A DNA stretch of 64,000 bases from an uncultured Prevotellaceae bacterium (GCA_902778255.1 CACYXD010000014.1:62001-126000), one strand, 5' to 3'; shown: positions 8,506 through 18,414, counted from the stretch's first letter. The notes: generated by a model not told the origin, from the sequence alone. Numbers and translations: made by a program.

Positions 8506-8794
8506 CCTAATGACAAAAATCACACATTCCGTCCGACTTTTCTTCAAAAACGAGCAAGAGGGCGGTCAATTCCTTGACTCACCCTCTCACTCATTTTCAT
8601 TCTATACTCGCCGCTCCCCCCCCCGTCGAGAAGCCACCGTTCCCTTCGCGTCAGCACAGGGTTTTCTTCTTTATCTTTTTTTCCAGCGATTTCATCGCCG
8701 CCTTCCCTGTGCTCAATGGTTTCCCCATTGAGGTTTTCCTTCACTCATTATTCCTGCGTCATCGTTCTTTATCCATCCCCCTACCATTCTCGGC
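8506..8794. other. Gene-free spacer with nested hairpins
   Basis: No supported gene; the region lies between two minus-strand operons. It holds an inverted repeat AGCACAGGG / CCCTGTGCT (8653-8661 and 8705-8713) enclosing GCGAT-TTC-ATCGC (8686-8698). Adjoining them is CTCAATGG / CCATTGAG (8712-8719 and 8725-8732). The 15-mer GGTTTCCCCATTGAG (8718-8732) recurs at 18557-18571 in the spacer after the membrane KAP gene, so the two spacers may share ancestry. Short open frames here are composed of low-complexity Ser/Pro/Phe sequence. Confidence 0.45.
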
Positions 8795-9550
8795 TCACAC
8801 CAAGCACTCTTCTATCGCCCTCATATCGTGCCGAAACTTAGCATACTGCTTATTATATATACATTGAACCAATGTAGTTAAGTGTGAATAGCAGTTGTAG
8901 AACTCACCGAAATCTTCGATTGTCTGTCCCCAGCTAACCGTCTGGATCGACTCAAACTGCTTTAGAAAGTTATGATCCCGATGAGCCACCGTCATAATCC
9001 GAACATCCTTAAAGTTCTTTTTATCTTTGCTTATCCGGCTCCATAAGTCATTCCACTCCCCACATATTTCATTATGTAACTTTACAAGCTTTTCGTCTCC
9101 TATCTCCTCTACCAGCGGTCTCAAGCCAAAGGCTTTTCCTTCTTGTCTATCCTCATCTTTAGCCAACAATTGAGTAACATCTTCCGTCAGTTCGTAAATA
9201 TACATCTTAACGAGTCTGGCATAATAGTTACGCTGAATCTCATTTTTAGCGTTGTATAAATTTGGAAGTACAGTAAACAAGTCCATCGTTGTCAGGCTGA
9301 GGAAGCCCGAAAAGTTAGCTGTCCGCTCAAAGCTACACTGCTGTTTATACATAATCTCGTGAACTTTTCTCGCATTGTCACTCTTTGCCGAATCAATATA
9401 GGCCTTCTGCTCCAGCATATCCTTTCTGCAGCGTATCAGCGTATCCTTCTCTCGCTCTATATCCCTATGGATTTCTTTTGCGAATCGCTTCATCATCCCC
9501 AGATACTTCCATCGGAATCTCCTAATATAAATTCTGTCCTTATCTGTCAT
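8795..9550 (-). CDS. Possible HEPN-like protein of the YobI operon
   Basis: A 251-residue, highly helical protein, rich in Lys/Glu/Arg at the N-terminus. Near residue 190 it carries DVRIMTVAHRDHN, an R-x5-H arrangement followed by a hydrophobic helix, like the R-x4-6-H ribonuclease motif of HEPN proteins such as AbiU2. I have no other evidence for the family. It is the last gene of the operon and its ATG overlaps the previous stop by 1 bp (TAATG). If the motif is real, it would be the RNA-cleaving effector of the cassette. Confidence 0.6.
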   Translation of the reverse strand: MTDKDRIYIRRFRWKYLGMMKRFAKEIHRDIEREKDTLIRCRKDMLEQKAYIDSAKSDNARKVHEIMYKQQCSFERTANFSGFLSLTTMDLFTVLPNLYNAKNEIQRNYYARLVKMYIYELTEDVTQLLAKDEDRQEGKAFGLRPLVEEIGDEKLVKLHNEICGEWNDLWSRISKDKKNFKDVRIMTVAHRDHNFLKQFESIQTVSWGQTIEDFGEFYNCYSHLTTLVQCIYNKQYAKFRHDMRAIEECLV

Positions 9551-9777
9551 TATCTTCCATCTCCTTCCATTTCCCTGCCGAGTTTCTCAGCTATATCTCT
9601 GTTTCCCTCCGAGATAGCCTTCTTTGTATCTTCTATCGCCTGATATAACGGTTTCAAATCTTCCATAATAGCAAGTATCCCTATCTTCTTTATCTCGTAT
9701 GTTGCGTCACCGTCGCAACTCAGCCGTTCCCAGTCCTTCTCCGCAGGGTTCACATCTTCCTTCTCTTCCTTACCCAC
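9550..9777 (-). CDS. Small 75-residue hypothetical protein of the YobI operon
   Basis: A charged 75-residue protein (MGKEEKEDVNPAEKDW start) with a likely helix over residues 37-70. It overlaps the upstream membrane-protein gene by 28 bp and touches the next ATG (TAATG), so it belongs to the same transcript. No family recognised. It could be an accessory or antidote subunit, but this rests only on its size and position. Confidence 0.55.
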   Translation of the reverse strand: MGKEEKEDVNPAEKDWERLSCDGDATYEIKKIGILAIMEDLKPLYQAIEDTKKAISEGNRDIAEKLGREMEGDGR

Positions 9778-10424
9778 TTCACCGTATCCCTAAACAGACT
9801 ATAATACTCCTGCCGTTCATACCCTCTTACCTGATTAAACATCGTAATTAGCCTATCCACTCCAAGATATATCACACATAGTGTTGGAATGAAATTCGCT
9901 TCTATCGTGTCAAAACAGGCAATAAAGTAATATACCACAAGCGTATATAGAATCACAAACCTTGGGGCGAATGATGAAATCAGATTCGTTGGCCTACGCC
10001 TTTTACCATCGTAATTCTCTTTTCTCACAAATGGCTGGATGGACCAAATCGACCAAACACATGCCAAGATGATAACAGCAACCAGCCATACACTCTTGGG
10101 AATATGCAATGCTTCTCTTTCGCCCAGCATTATCATATATGCAAACGCCCCTCCTGTACACAACAAAGAGTTTACAATCTGGTATATTGTCCAATAGTTC
10201 GTTGTTCTTACCGCAAGCTTCAATCCATAATCCCCATGCAGAGCATACCATTCATATGCAATTTTGAATGGTTGAAGTGCAGCAATAGACAGAAAGAATA
10301 CGATGGTTGCACCATATATTCCATATTTTGCATATCCATATGTCATCAATATCGTTACGACCAACAAACATGCCGCACAAGATGTCCAGATAATAATTCT
10401 GCTATTTCCCCTTTGCTGTTTCAT
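9750..10424 (-). CDS. Polytopic membrane protein of the YobI operon
   Basis: A 224-residue protein with about five hydrophobic segments (near residues 11-28, 33-48, 85-100, 111-128, 150-170) and a strongly basic C-terminus (WVRKRRKM). Family not recognised. It lies 8 bp after the YobI-like NTPase gene, which itself has two membrane segments, so the two products may form a membrane complex. It overlaps the next small gene by 28 bp. Confidence 0.7.
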   Translation of the reverse strand: MKQQRGNSRIIIWTSCAACLLVVTILMTYGYAKYGIYGATIVFFLSIAALQPFKIAYEWYALHGDYGLKLAVRTTNYWTIYQIVNSLLCTGGAFAYMIMLGEREALHIPKSVWLVAVIILACVWSIWSIQPFVRKENYDGKRRRPTNLISSFAPRFVILYTLVVYYFIACFDTIEANFIPTLCVIYLGVDRLITMFNQVRGYERQEYYSLFRDTVKWVRKRRKM

Positions 10425-10432
10425 CTTAGAAT

Positions 10433-13400
10433 CTACTCTTTTGGCATGATACTCTTAAAAGAAACAAAGTACTTATCTCGCTTCTCTTTCTCATAATATC
10501 TCTTGTCAAAATTGTTTACGTAGTGTCCTTTCAGCTTTAAGAATGCCAACAACTCATGATTCTCGTCATTAATATCAAACCAAGCCCGACCATAAGTCGT
10601 ATTTAACAAAAGATATTCACCTCCTAACGTATCTATCAGTTGTTTCTCAAATGCCAAACTATATGTCATAGTAGCATTATACTTATTGATTGTCCTGATT
10701 TTCAAGAACCATTCATGCTCGTCAAGATATGCCTCTAACGCCCGCAACAGCAAATCTTTTCTAACTCCCATATCAAACCCATTAGAAAGATAGAACTGGA
10801 GTACCATCTCAGCCAATTTGGAAGAATCAGCATTTGTTACATCTATATCAGCATGTTCCAACAAGAACTGACCTTTTTTCTCTTGCGGTATATCTGAACT
10901 CAAAACTGCGATGCAGAGCTCGTTTGTAATAAATTCTTTGACATCAACCTCTTCGTCTGACAGTATATCATCGTAATACCTAATAAAATAGGCCGTTGTC
11001 AGCCGTGAAGAATAGTTCGTGGAAATATGAGATAGCGTTTCACTATCATATTCCATCATATCGTTTTCTAACAACAAGCTAATCCTCTCTTCATCATTTA
11101 TTTGTTGTATATCATCAGATACATAGATTAAATCGAAGCAATTGATAAACTGTTTAAACACATCAAAGGGCAAATTACCTGTTACCATTAAAGACTCTTG
11201 CAATTCAATGCAATTATCTTCGTCAAGTTCACATTTTTGAGAAGCCAGTTCATCTACATGCCTTATTACATATTCTTTCAAGACATCATTCAATGCACTA
11301 CCTAAAATCTTGAAAGCATCATATACATTTTCCCATGTTGCTTTCAACTTATCTATGCTTAATAGTAAAGTGGTTCCTTCTGGACTTAAATCAGTTAAGT
11401 CTTCAAACACGAAATCCTGCCTTGAAACATATCCCTTCAACCAGTCGCGATTTACATCAGTTCCTTCTATCAGATGAGACAAGCCATCCCATTCTTCTTC
11501 ACGGCAAGACTCTGGGAACAACGATGTAAGTATTGTAGCATCTGATAATAGATACTTCTTCAGTACGTCATTCTCAAGTCCCAATATAGCCGTCATAGGC
11601 TTTCTACCAAAGTCATCCCCCAGAATAACAGACAGATTGTTTTTGTTTATGCTAAACCGTTTGTTAGTTATGCAGTATTCGTAGAAATCCTGAGAATCTT
11701 TATTTGGCCTCACAAGCATCTCAAAACAAAGACCATGATGACGTACAAACGCTTTCAGTTTTTCTGTCTTCATAGACTTTATATGATTATGGATAAACTC
11801 GTATTTGCCAAATAAATATCTCTTCTCCTCATCAGTCAGTTTTATATTCAGTGGAGCCTCCCTAAAGAAAAGTTCTAATAAGGTCTCAGTATTCTCTGCC
11901 TTTTCCTGCTCCTTAATTACATTGACGCATGAATTCCATCCATCAAAAACTCGCGTAAAGAACTCATCTTTCACCACAACTGACATCTTATAATAACTGA
12001 CAATAAAGTCAGGCGTTGAGCGTGCAGTTTCTATAAAACTGGGAAGATAATGTTCCTCTTTATTATCAAGCAAACAGTTCAGTATATCATAATTAAGGAT
12101 GTTTCTATTCTTAAAGTTGTTGACAACAAACTTACTAACTACGTTCTTAGGGTTGTTCAATTTCTGATCATATGGTTTCTCAGCGCCTCCCAATATGGCA
12201 CTGTAAAACTGATAATCGTCACCCGATGCCGAACCCTCGTAGAATTTTGAGATATACAAATAGTAATCCTCAGAAACAAATCCACCGTACAAGAATTGTT
12301 GAAGTGTAGCAATCATTTCTTCTCTGTCAGTTGTCGGCTCTGGATACTCTTGCTCATACAACTCATTGAGGACTTCCGTGGTTTTGTCCGCACCAATTTT
12401 ACCAATAATATCCATTATGGCAGTATTTTCTATAATCTTAATCTCTTTCTCTAACGATATCATTCGATTAAGATTCTCAGTATACTTTTCCCTGTCTGCT
12501 CTAGTCGCTTCATAATAGCCAATTTCACCTTCCACCTTATTCTCTTGCTCTTTGAAACGGAATTTGTAGATACTCTTACCTGATGACTCGCGGTCATGAT
12601 CATGATAGGTATATTCGTCAAAATCATCATTGACAAACAGTTCAAATAGATTATCCCTCGTTGCGACCTGCTCTAATGTATAATCATATCCGTCTTTGAT
12701 AAGGGTATCAATGGTCTCCTCGTTGTTCAAGGTATCTAATAGCAGACGTCTGGCGGCCACTATCTTTTCCCTTGCCTCATTAATTGAGGTTTTAGCTGCC
12801 AATACTTTTTCTCGCAGTTCTTTGGTTAAGCTTTCGCTGAAGTCTAGTTTTTGATTGAATACCGCATAGAACAAGCCTTCTTTGAGATATGCTTTCGCAA
12901 AATCTTGGGGATAGAGATTTTTATAAATAATAACAGCAAGTAATTTCTGCTCGTAGTTCTCTAGTTCCTCACTTAGATTTGCTCGATGACTCCTATCGAA
13001 TAGCGTGTATTCATTGACAATGTTCTTAAGTTCACGTAATCCAGAAACTCTACTCAGCAATTGTTCTAACACAGGGGTCTCTATTGATTTAAAGAGCCCT
13101 TTCTGTTGGTACTCCTTAATCATATAGTCGGTTATATTGTAGTGATCAACCACTGGTACGACGGCTACTATATAATCAAAGCACTTCGTCCTCAATTCCC
13201 TGGTAAAGACATCGTCCCTGATAGCATAGATAAATCTCACCACTCTATTCACTTTCTTAAATACTTCCGATTCATTGATGAGCATATTAATCTCTCTGAT
13301 TTTGAGGAACAACTTATCGGAGTTTTTTAGTCGGTCCAAGTCTTCAAACAGAATATACTTATATTCATTTGCCTGTATAATATAGATAATCTCATCCAAA

Positions 13401-14134
13401 TACTTATTGAATACAGAAACTTCTGTGTTTTTCGAGGCTTCCAGCGCAACACCTTTCGCCACTATCTTGATGTTTTTAAATTTTTGAAGTTCTAAAACAA
13501 GGAAAGCACATGCCTTGAAAAGGAAAAATATTAAATATGCTATAGAGCCAGTATCCGCTATAAGATTAATCCACCAACCAACTTCCTCTCCAAGCAATTT
13601 ATAATAGGCGTCATAGAAACTGTCTATTCTCAGTACGGTTGGTTCAAATGCAATAATATAGCATGCAAGTGCACATAGCAACATTACAATGAGATTCCTA
13701 AAATCCCTCACCTCTGGTAGCTTAATGCGCTTGAAACCGGAATGCGGTATCTTGCTTTTGTCACACTTATAGAGCAAATGCTGTACTATTTTGTATTCAA
13801 TATCATCAGAATACAAGTCACCGTTCGATTTTGCCTCTTCTTTTGTTAGCTGAAAAGTGGACATGGAAATCCGAAGAACATCGTTCTTGATTCCCATCTC
13901 TTCGATACAGGTATTAACGACAGAACTCTTGCCGGAACCATAATGACCAGTGATAGCAATATTCCTGGAATCTGCCTGTTCTAAGGCAAACCTCAGGTCA
14001 TCAACAGCGAGATGTGAAGTATCCTCTGCATCAATGTTGCAAGGAGAGAGAAGTTTCCTCGTTTCTACAGTTTCTGATTTCTCTACTCTCATTTCTTCTT
14101 GCAATCCTTCTTGACTTAATTTCTGCTCTTCCAT
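10433..14134 (-). CDS. YobI-like membrane P-loop NTPase, 1233 residues
   Basis: Very large NTPase resembling the YobI-like P-loop family. An N-terminal leader is followed by Walker A GHYGSGKS (residues 63-70), two membrane segments (about 147-163 and 196-215) inserted before Walker B, then ILFEDLDRL (about 261-269). The remaining 950 residues look helical and repeat-like, as expected for a long sensor region. KAP/YobI-type NTPases are thought to be membrane-anchored switches in conflict systems. First complete gene of a four-gene operon; a degraded ORF lies 7 bp upstream. Confidence 0.75.
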   Translation of the reverse strand: MEEQKLSQEGLQEEMRVEKSETVETRKLLSPCNIDAEDTSHLAVDDLRFALEQADSRNIAITGHYGSGKSSVVNTCIEEMGIKNDVLRISMSTFQLTKEEAKSNGDLYSDDIEYKIVQHLLYKCDKSKIPHSGFKRIKLPEVRDFRNLIVMLLCALACYIIAFEPTVLRIDSFYDAYYKLLGEEVGWWINLIADTGSIAYLIFFLFKACAFLVLELQKFKNIKIVAKGVALEASKNTEVSVFNKYLDEIIYIIQANEYKYILFEDLDRLKNSDKLFLKIREINMLINESEVFKKVNRVVRFIYAIRDDVFTRELRTKCFDYIVAVVPVVDHYNITDYMIKEYQQKGLFKSIETPVLEQLLSRVSGLRELKNIVNEYTLFDRSHRANLSEELENYEQKLLAVIIYKNLYPQDFAKAYLKEGLFYAVFNQKLDFSESLTKELREKVLAAKTSINEAREKIVAARRLLLDTLNNEETIDTLIKDGYDYTLEQVATRDNLFELFVNDDFDEYTYHDHDRESSGKSIYKFRFKEQENKVEGEIGYYEATRADREKYTENLNRMISLEKEIKIIENTAIMDIIGKIGADKTTEVLNELYEQEYPEPTTDREEMIATLQQFLYGGFVSEDYYLYISKFYEGSASGDDYQFYSAILGGAEKPYDQKLNNPKNVVSKFVVNNFKNRNILNYDILNCLLDNKEEHYLPSFIETARSTPDFIVSYYKMSVVVKDEFFTRVFDGWNSCVNVIKEQEKAENTETLLELFFREAPLNIKLTDEEKRYLFGKYEFIHNHIKSMKTEKLKAFVRHHGLCFEMLVRPNKDSQDFYEYCITNKRFSINKNNLSVILGDDFGRKPMTAILGLENDVLKKYLLSDATILTSLFPESCREEEWDGLSHLIEGTDVNRDWLKGYVSRQDFVFEDLTDLSPEGTTLLLSIDKLKATWENVYDAFKILGSALNDVLKEYVIRHVDELASQKCELDEDNCIELQESLMVTGNLPFDVFKQFINCFDLIYVSDDIQQINDEERISLLLENDMMEYDSETLSHISTNYSSRLTTAYFIRYYDDILSDEEVDVKEFITNELCIAVLSSDIPQEKKGQFLLEHADIDVTNADSSKLAEMVLQFYLSNGFDMGVRKDLLLRALEAYLDEHEWFLKIRTINKYNATMTYSLAFEKQLIDTLGGEYLLLNTTYGRAWFDINDENHELLAFLKLKGHYVNNFDKRYYEKEKRDKYFVSFKSIMPKE

Positions 14135-14141
14135 AAATCTA

Positions 14142-14355
14142 TTAATTACTAGCGGAACTCACTTCCCCTGATTCAAATACTTCTTCTATAATACCATTAA
14201 CCTTTAGCCTTCCAACGACAATAAGACACCTTCAGTAACTATAAAATACCACACGGGCAATTTCATCATCAGCATCTGCAATTTCAAATGCTTTTTTTTG
14301 ATCTCCCTAATCTATAAGCATACCGGCTCAGAACAAGTAGCATTTCAATATTCAT
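14142..14355 (-). pseudogene. Decayed small gene upstream of the YobI-like gene
   Basis: On the minus strand an ATG at 14353-14355 opens MNIEMLLVLSRYAYRLG and leads into a run of eight A (14290-14300 region). Shifting frame at that run gives AFEIADADDEIARVVFYSY, one internal TGA, then a further protein-like stretch ending with TAA at 14142-14144. A reading of about 70 residues with one frameshift and one stop suggests a recently broken small gene at the head of the YobI operon. A chance open stretch cannot be excluded. Confidence 0.45.
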
Positions 14356-14395
14356 TATTATTCTTTTCAATATGAATTTCCCCTATCTCTACCAA

Positions 14396-15184
14396 TTACC
14401 GTTTAATCAAGAAAGGAATGGGTTTCCAGCTATTCTTTGTTACTTCATGCCATACAGACGAAATCCTTATATCATTCTCAGTTAATGCTTTAAAATGGGC
14501 TATAAAAGGGAATCCAGGCGTTATAAGATTAGGCGGGGCCAAGAAAATTGCATTTTCATGAACTCTGCCATTATCAATGGCAATAACGCCCTCATTAAAA
14601 CTGCTAGTATACATACTACATCCTTTACATTCAAAGGATATTTCTCTTTTCGCATTTGGAGTGACGAACAAGAAATGAGGTATAGGTTCCATATAATAAT
14701 TTGCCGACACCTCTACATCTATCTCTCTGCCAATATTAATTGTGGTTCTTGCTTCAAGATTTGAAACGCTGGTAAATTGTGGCCTATACGTATTTGAACC
14801 TGTGGCTATATCTACTATTTGTCTCAATGCTACGTCAAAACCATTAGTATAAAGGTCTATATATAACGATTGGGATAAAATAGGCGGAATCAGACAGTTG
14901 TCAATTCTAACAGGAATCAGTTTGGCTTTCCCATTTGAGGCCTTCATGACAGCATTTTGCCATTCTAGTTTTACCATATAACTACTTAAGCTATTATTGG
15001 ATACAAAGAAATAGAAGATTGTGCAGTTCGCCAACCCTTCGTTCATTCTGTCAATAATACCCTCACCAGGCTGAATAGACCACGAGTCATAAAAGACATA
15101 CTCCTGTCCAAATATCTCTCGTAGCTTGATTGCAATAGGCTCAACTATTCTTTTGTCTTTTGAATTATGAGATAAGAAAATCAT
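14396..15184 (-). CDS. TIR-domain protein with unknown C-terminal domain
   Basis: The N-terminal 130 residues are a TIR domain: MIFLSHNSKDK opening strand and box 1, the DSWSIQPGEGI loop, and VKLEWQNAV with the expected catalytic Glu at residue 74 for NAD+ hydrolysis. Residues about 135-262 are beta-rich and unrecognised; they could be a ligand sensor or oligomerisation domain. It has its own promoter (15212-15242). It lies just downstream of the Septu-like pair and could be either an independent abortive-infection gene or a third component. Confidence 0.8.
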   Translation of the reverse strand: MIFLSHNSKDKRIVEPIAIKLREIFGQEYVFYDSWSIQPGEGIIDRMNEGLANCTIFYFFVSNNSLSSYMVKLEWQNAVMKASNGKAKLIPVRIDNCLIPPILSQSLYIDLYTNGFDVALRQIVDIATGSNTYRPQFTSVSNLEARTTINIGREIDVEVSANYYMEPIPHFLFVTPNAKREISFECKGCSMYTSSFNEGVIAIDNGRVHENAIFLAPPNLITPGFPFIAHFKALTENDIRISSVWHEVTKNSWKPIPFLIKR

Positions 15185-15211
15185 AATAATCTATTTATAG
15201 TTTGTCGATTG

Positions 15212-15242
15212 CAAATATACTAAATATATCTGTAACGTCAAA
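15212..15242 (-). promoter_or_regulatory. Bacteroides-type promoter of the TIR gene
   Basis: Minus strand: TTTG at 15239-15242 (-33) and TATATTTG at 15212-15219 (-7), spacing 19 bp. The -7 box is 28 bp before the ATG at 15184. This good match suggests the TIR gene can be transcribed separately from the HNH/ATPase pair. Confidence 0.65.
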
Positions 15243-15341
15243 CAAAAATAAGAAAAAATCGAATAATTACCAAATATCTCAAAAAAAACAAACCGCTAAC
15301 CAAGTACTTCACCTTGGCATACGAGAAGCTTCAAATCATTT

Positions 15342-16328
15342 TTATATCAATTTCAGCTGTCGAGCTATGTCGCCCATGAGTAGAGCCAAAGGACGTTTCA
15401 AAATATCCCTTGGTTCTGTGTAGTTACCAACAATGAATCGCGTGAAGTCACCACAATAGGGGAACAGTTTTCCTAGCGATTCTTCAAGGTTAGCCTTGAA
15501 CGATTCGTTGTATATCTTGGCTTTCCATATAATCTCCTCTACCACATCATTATATGCAGAGTACAGGTTCTCAATACTAAAAGCCTGTTCATAATTTTCC
15601 AGTCCAGCCTCCGTTGTATCCAGTTTTATCTTCAACTTTTTCTCATCCTGTGTAAGAAGATATCTCAATAGCGACATCGCTTCCAATCTGAAATGGAACG
15701 GATATAGTTTGGTATAATTGTTGGTATAAAAATTGTATACTGGAGCATCTGCATGTTTAGCAAGATTACAGCTACCACAAGACGGAACCATATTAAAGAA
15801 CGTGGTACAGAGCCATGGATATTTTGACTTTGGATATGCATGATCTAATTGAAAGTTTCCCCTTTCACCTGCCTTCCTTTCCACAACATCCAGATACTGC
15901 GCATTACAATATGGACAGGTATGCAGATTCAGTTTGGGGAAAAGTAACGGATATATATCTGTACGGATATCTTCATATCTCATGCATTCTACTATCCTTT
16001 CATGCAACTTCTTTTCCTCAGTTTTAGTCTTTTTGGTTTTTCTGTCTTTTACTTTTTTTATTACTGGCTTTCTTACATCACCTACATTGAAAAAATCTTC
16101 TTGGAATTTATCAAATTTTTCAGGTTCCAACAGAATGATGCTTTCATAATTATCGATAATATGCTGAATGTAAATACGCTCTTCTGCAAAATCTACAGGA
16201 TCAAGCTGGCTTTTCAAATCTTCCAACTTTTTTGTAGGTTTAGCAGTAAATTTCTTAGCCAAAGCTTTCTTATACTCCTTGGCCAAGTCCCTCAATCTAT
16301 CATCTATCAGCAATCTCTTCATCGTCAA
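15342..16328 (-). CDS. HNH endonuclease, PtuB-like
   Basis: A 328-residue nuclease. An HNH zinc-finger type core is visible: CPYC (C138, C141), then LDHAYP (D162, H163), then CGSCN (C184, C187, N188). The N-terminal 130 residues are Lys-rich and helical. The gene overlaps its partner ATPase by 29 bp. A paired SMC/ABC-like ATPase and HNH nuclease is the composition of Septu (PtuA/PtuB) and related retron-associated modules, so I infer a DNA or RNA cutting effector controlled by the ATPase. Confidence 0.78.
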   Translation of the reverse strand: MTMKRLLIDDRLRDLAKEYKKALAKKFTAKPTKKLEDLKSQLDPVDFAEERIYIQHIIDNYESIILLEPEKFDKFQEDFFNVGDVRKPVIKKVKDRKTKKTKTEEKKLHERIVECMRYEDIRTDIYPLLFPKLNLHTCPYCNAQYLDVVERKAGERGNFQLDHAYPKSKYPWLCTTFFNMVPSCGSCNLAKHADAPVYNFYTNNYTKLYPFHFRLEAMSLLRYLLTQDEKKLKIKLDTTEAGLENYEQAFSIENLYSAYNDVVEEIIWKAKIYNESFKANLEESLGKLFPYCGDFTRFIVGNYTEPRDILKRPLALLMGDIARQLKLI

Positions 16329-18414
16329 CTGAGTGATTAAATTTGGTCTGAAATAACGTTTTCAAAGCTTCTCTTATCAAGGGTTCTCCTATCAGTCTAA
16401 TAGTATGCTTACATTCTTTCTCCTCCCAGACTTCCCTTGACTGTTCATCATTACTTAGGAAAAGGAACAATGACTCTATCTTCTTTCTTGCAAATTCCCC
16501 AATAAATCCATTGTTCAAAAAGAAACTTTGATGCAGGATGTCATTGATATTTGCTCCGAATGGATTCTTAAACTCTTCGCCATTTCTCTGTTTTCCATTC
16601 TCTAGATACATGATAAAATCGGTTGGGATGTCTGACAGTATAAATGGCGAATGCGTGGCAAAAATAATATTAAAAGCCATGCTATTCGTCAGTTCCAGTC
16701 GTTTCAAGGTTCCCACCAACTTGCTTAGGAAAGTCCTTTGGTACTCTGGATGGAAACACAATTCCACCTCGTCAAAGACGAGGTTCACCTGATGATACTT
16801 TACTCTGTCTTCTTCATTTTCATCCACAGATTTCAGATTCTCCATATGATATAGAATAGAACTGACTGTAAAGATGAACTGCTTTTCTCCTGCACTTAGT
16901 TTCTTGAAACTAATTCCTTTTTTCTCACTTGATTCCTCTACGTTCTTCAAGAATATCTCTGACACGAAAAAGGTGGGAGGCAGCTTCTTCGTTATGGATG
17001 CCAAGTCTTCCGAATCATACCCCTCATACTGACTATAGTTAAAAGTTGTCTCGGGCTTTATTTTAAGTTTTTGCGATAAAGGTTTGAATATATCAGAATT
17101 TCTATCCCATGCTTTGGACTTTTCCTTATCTGCATCAATCTGTGAAGAATAAAGCTCATATTTTCCCAGCAAATGAAGGACTTGGTACACCTTGAATGAG
17201 ATATGCGACGGATCTTTCAATATCTTGTTCACCAAATCCTTGAAGGCCTGTTTTGCTCTTTCTTCATTGTCCCATTCCATCTCACTATCGAAAAAATCTA
17301 CCATCCCGAGAGTCTTATAGAGTTCATAACTTGGGTATCTCCCGGCTATGTTCATTGTCTTGTATACTAGATACAGCAAAGCGTGTTCCACTATGGGGTC
17401 AGACTTGTCTATTCTGATATCAATATATTGTGTGTATAGCCCATAAGCCTCTAATACAGCCCTTGAGTAGGTAAGATGGTTATTTCTAAGAGAGTTTCTG
17501 AATCTTTCCAGCAATTCCTTGCTGCTAATTTCCTTCTTTCTATAGGCTTCAAACTTGTTGTATATAATTTCCTTATTCAGGCTGAATTCTATTTTATCAA
17601 GTTCATAACCTTCAATCAGTTGGAGCCGTTCCTCATCAATACCTCTGTCCTTGTTTTTGTTTTTTGCAGCAATCAGCAAGCTCATTAATCGATAGTTCGT
17701 CAACTGAAACTCCTTCTTTTGGTCGTAAACACCTTTATATCGATAAGGATTGATAACTATTGGCAAAGAGTATCCATCATTTTTGTGAAAAACGCCATTT
17801 GTCCAAATCACAGTTTCCTCATTGCGATATTTCTTAGTCTCTTCGTCCGCATAGTCCGAGTCAAGAAATGCCTGCATCGAGTAGTTACTAACGACAGTAT
17901 AGAAGAAATCTTTTAACAGCCCCTTTACATCCAAATCTTCGTCAAAGCCGAATTCTTGTGTATAACCATCATTCTCGAATTGTTTGTTTTTCCTTCCAAA
18001 ATACATTCGGATATTCCCAATACTGATTCCGACAGAATCCCCCCTGCAGGAAACCAGCCCGACTTCATCACCTGTCAAGAAGTAGAGATCTGCAAACACT
18101 TTCCTCACATATCCCGTCTCGTAATCAACATTTGTGAAACGGAAATAGAAAATCTCATGGCCTAGGTTGTTAATGATGCGATAGACCAGGTCTAAAATAC
18201 TACTTTTACCACTGCCGTTCTTTCCAACAATAGCACTCACAAAGATATTCTCACCGAAAAAACCATTATATTTCTCCAGCAAGTCAAAATTAAGATGTTT
18301 TGTTCCAAAGTCAAAGAATCTGTTGAAAGCATAGAACTTTTCTGTTTCCAGATTCTTAACCATCTTCTTGTCGCAACCTTTTCTAATATATAATCCAAGT
18401 AATAAGAAATTCAT
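16300..18414 (-). CDS. ABC/SMC-type AAA ATPase, PtuA-like
   Basis: A 704-residue ATPase with ABC/SMC-type motifs. Walker A is GKNGSGKS (64-71). An ABC-like signature LSAGEKQ is followed by Walker B VNLVFDEVELCFHPE, then the switch FATHSPFILSD. The long middle region is helical. It is longer than typical PtuA, so it is a divergent version or another ATPase + HNH type. The start at 18414 could move to the Met at residue 18 (18363, MVKNLETEKF). It overlaps the HNH gene by 29 bp. Confidence 0.78.
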   Translation of the reverse strand: MNFLLLGLYIRKGCDKKMVKNLETEKFYAFNRFFDFGTKHLNFDLLEKYNGFFGENIFVSAIVGKNGSGKSSILDLVYRIINNLGHEIFYFRFTNVDYETGYVRKVFADLYFLTGDEVGLVSCRGDSVGISIGNIRMYFGRKNKQFENDGYTQEFGFDEDLDVKGLLKDFFYTVVSNYSMQAFLDSDYADEETKKYRNEETVIWTNGVFHKNDGYSLPIVINPYRYKGVYDQKKEFQLTNYRLMSLLIAAKNKNKDRGIDEERLQLIEGYELDKIEFSLNKEIIYNKFEAYRKKEISSKELLERFRNSLRNNHLTYSRAVLEAYGLYTQYIDIRIDKSDPIVEHALLYLVYKTMNIAGRYPSYELYKTLGMVDFFDSEMEWDNEERAKQAFKDLVNKILKDPSHISFKVYQVLHLLGKYELYSSQIDADKEKSKAWDRNSDIFKPLSQKLKIKPETTFNYSQYEGYDSEDLASITKKLPPTFFVSEIFLKNVEESSEKKGISFKKLSAGEKQFIFTVSSILYHMENLKSVDENEEDRVKYHQVNLVFDEVELCFHPEYQRTFLSKLVGTLKRLELTNSMAFNIIFATHSPFILSDIPTDFIMYLENGKQRNGEEFKNPFGANINDILHQSFFLNNGFIGEFARKKIESLFLFLSNDEQSREVWEEKECKHTIRLIGEPLIREALKTLFQTKFNHSVDDEEIADR

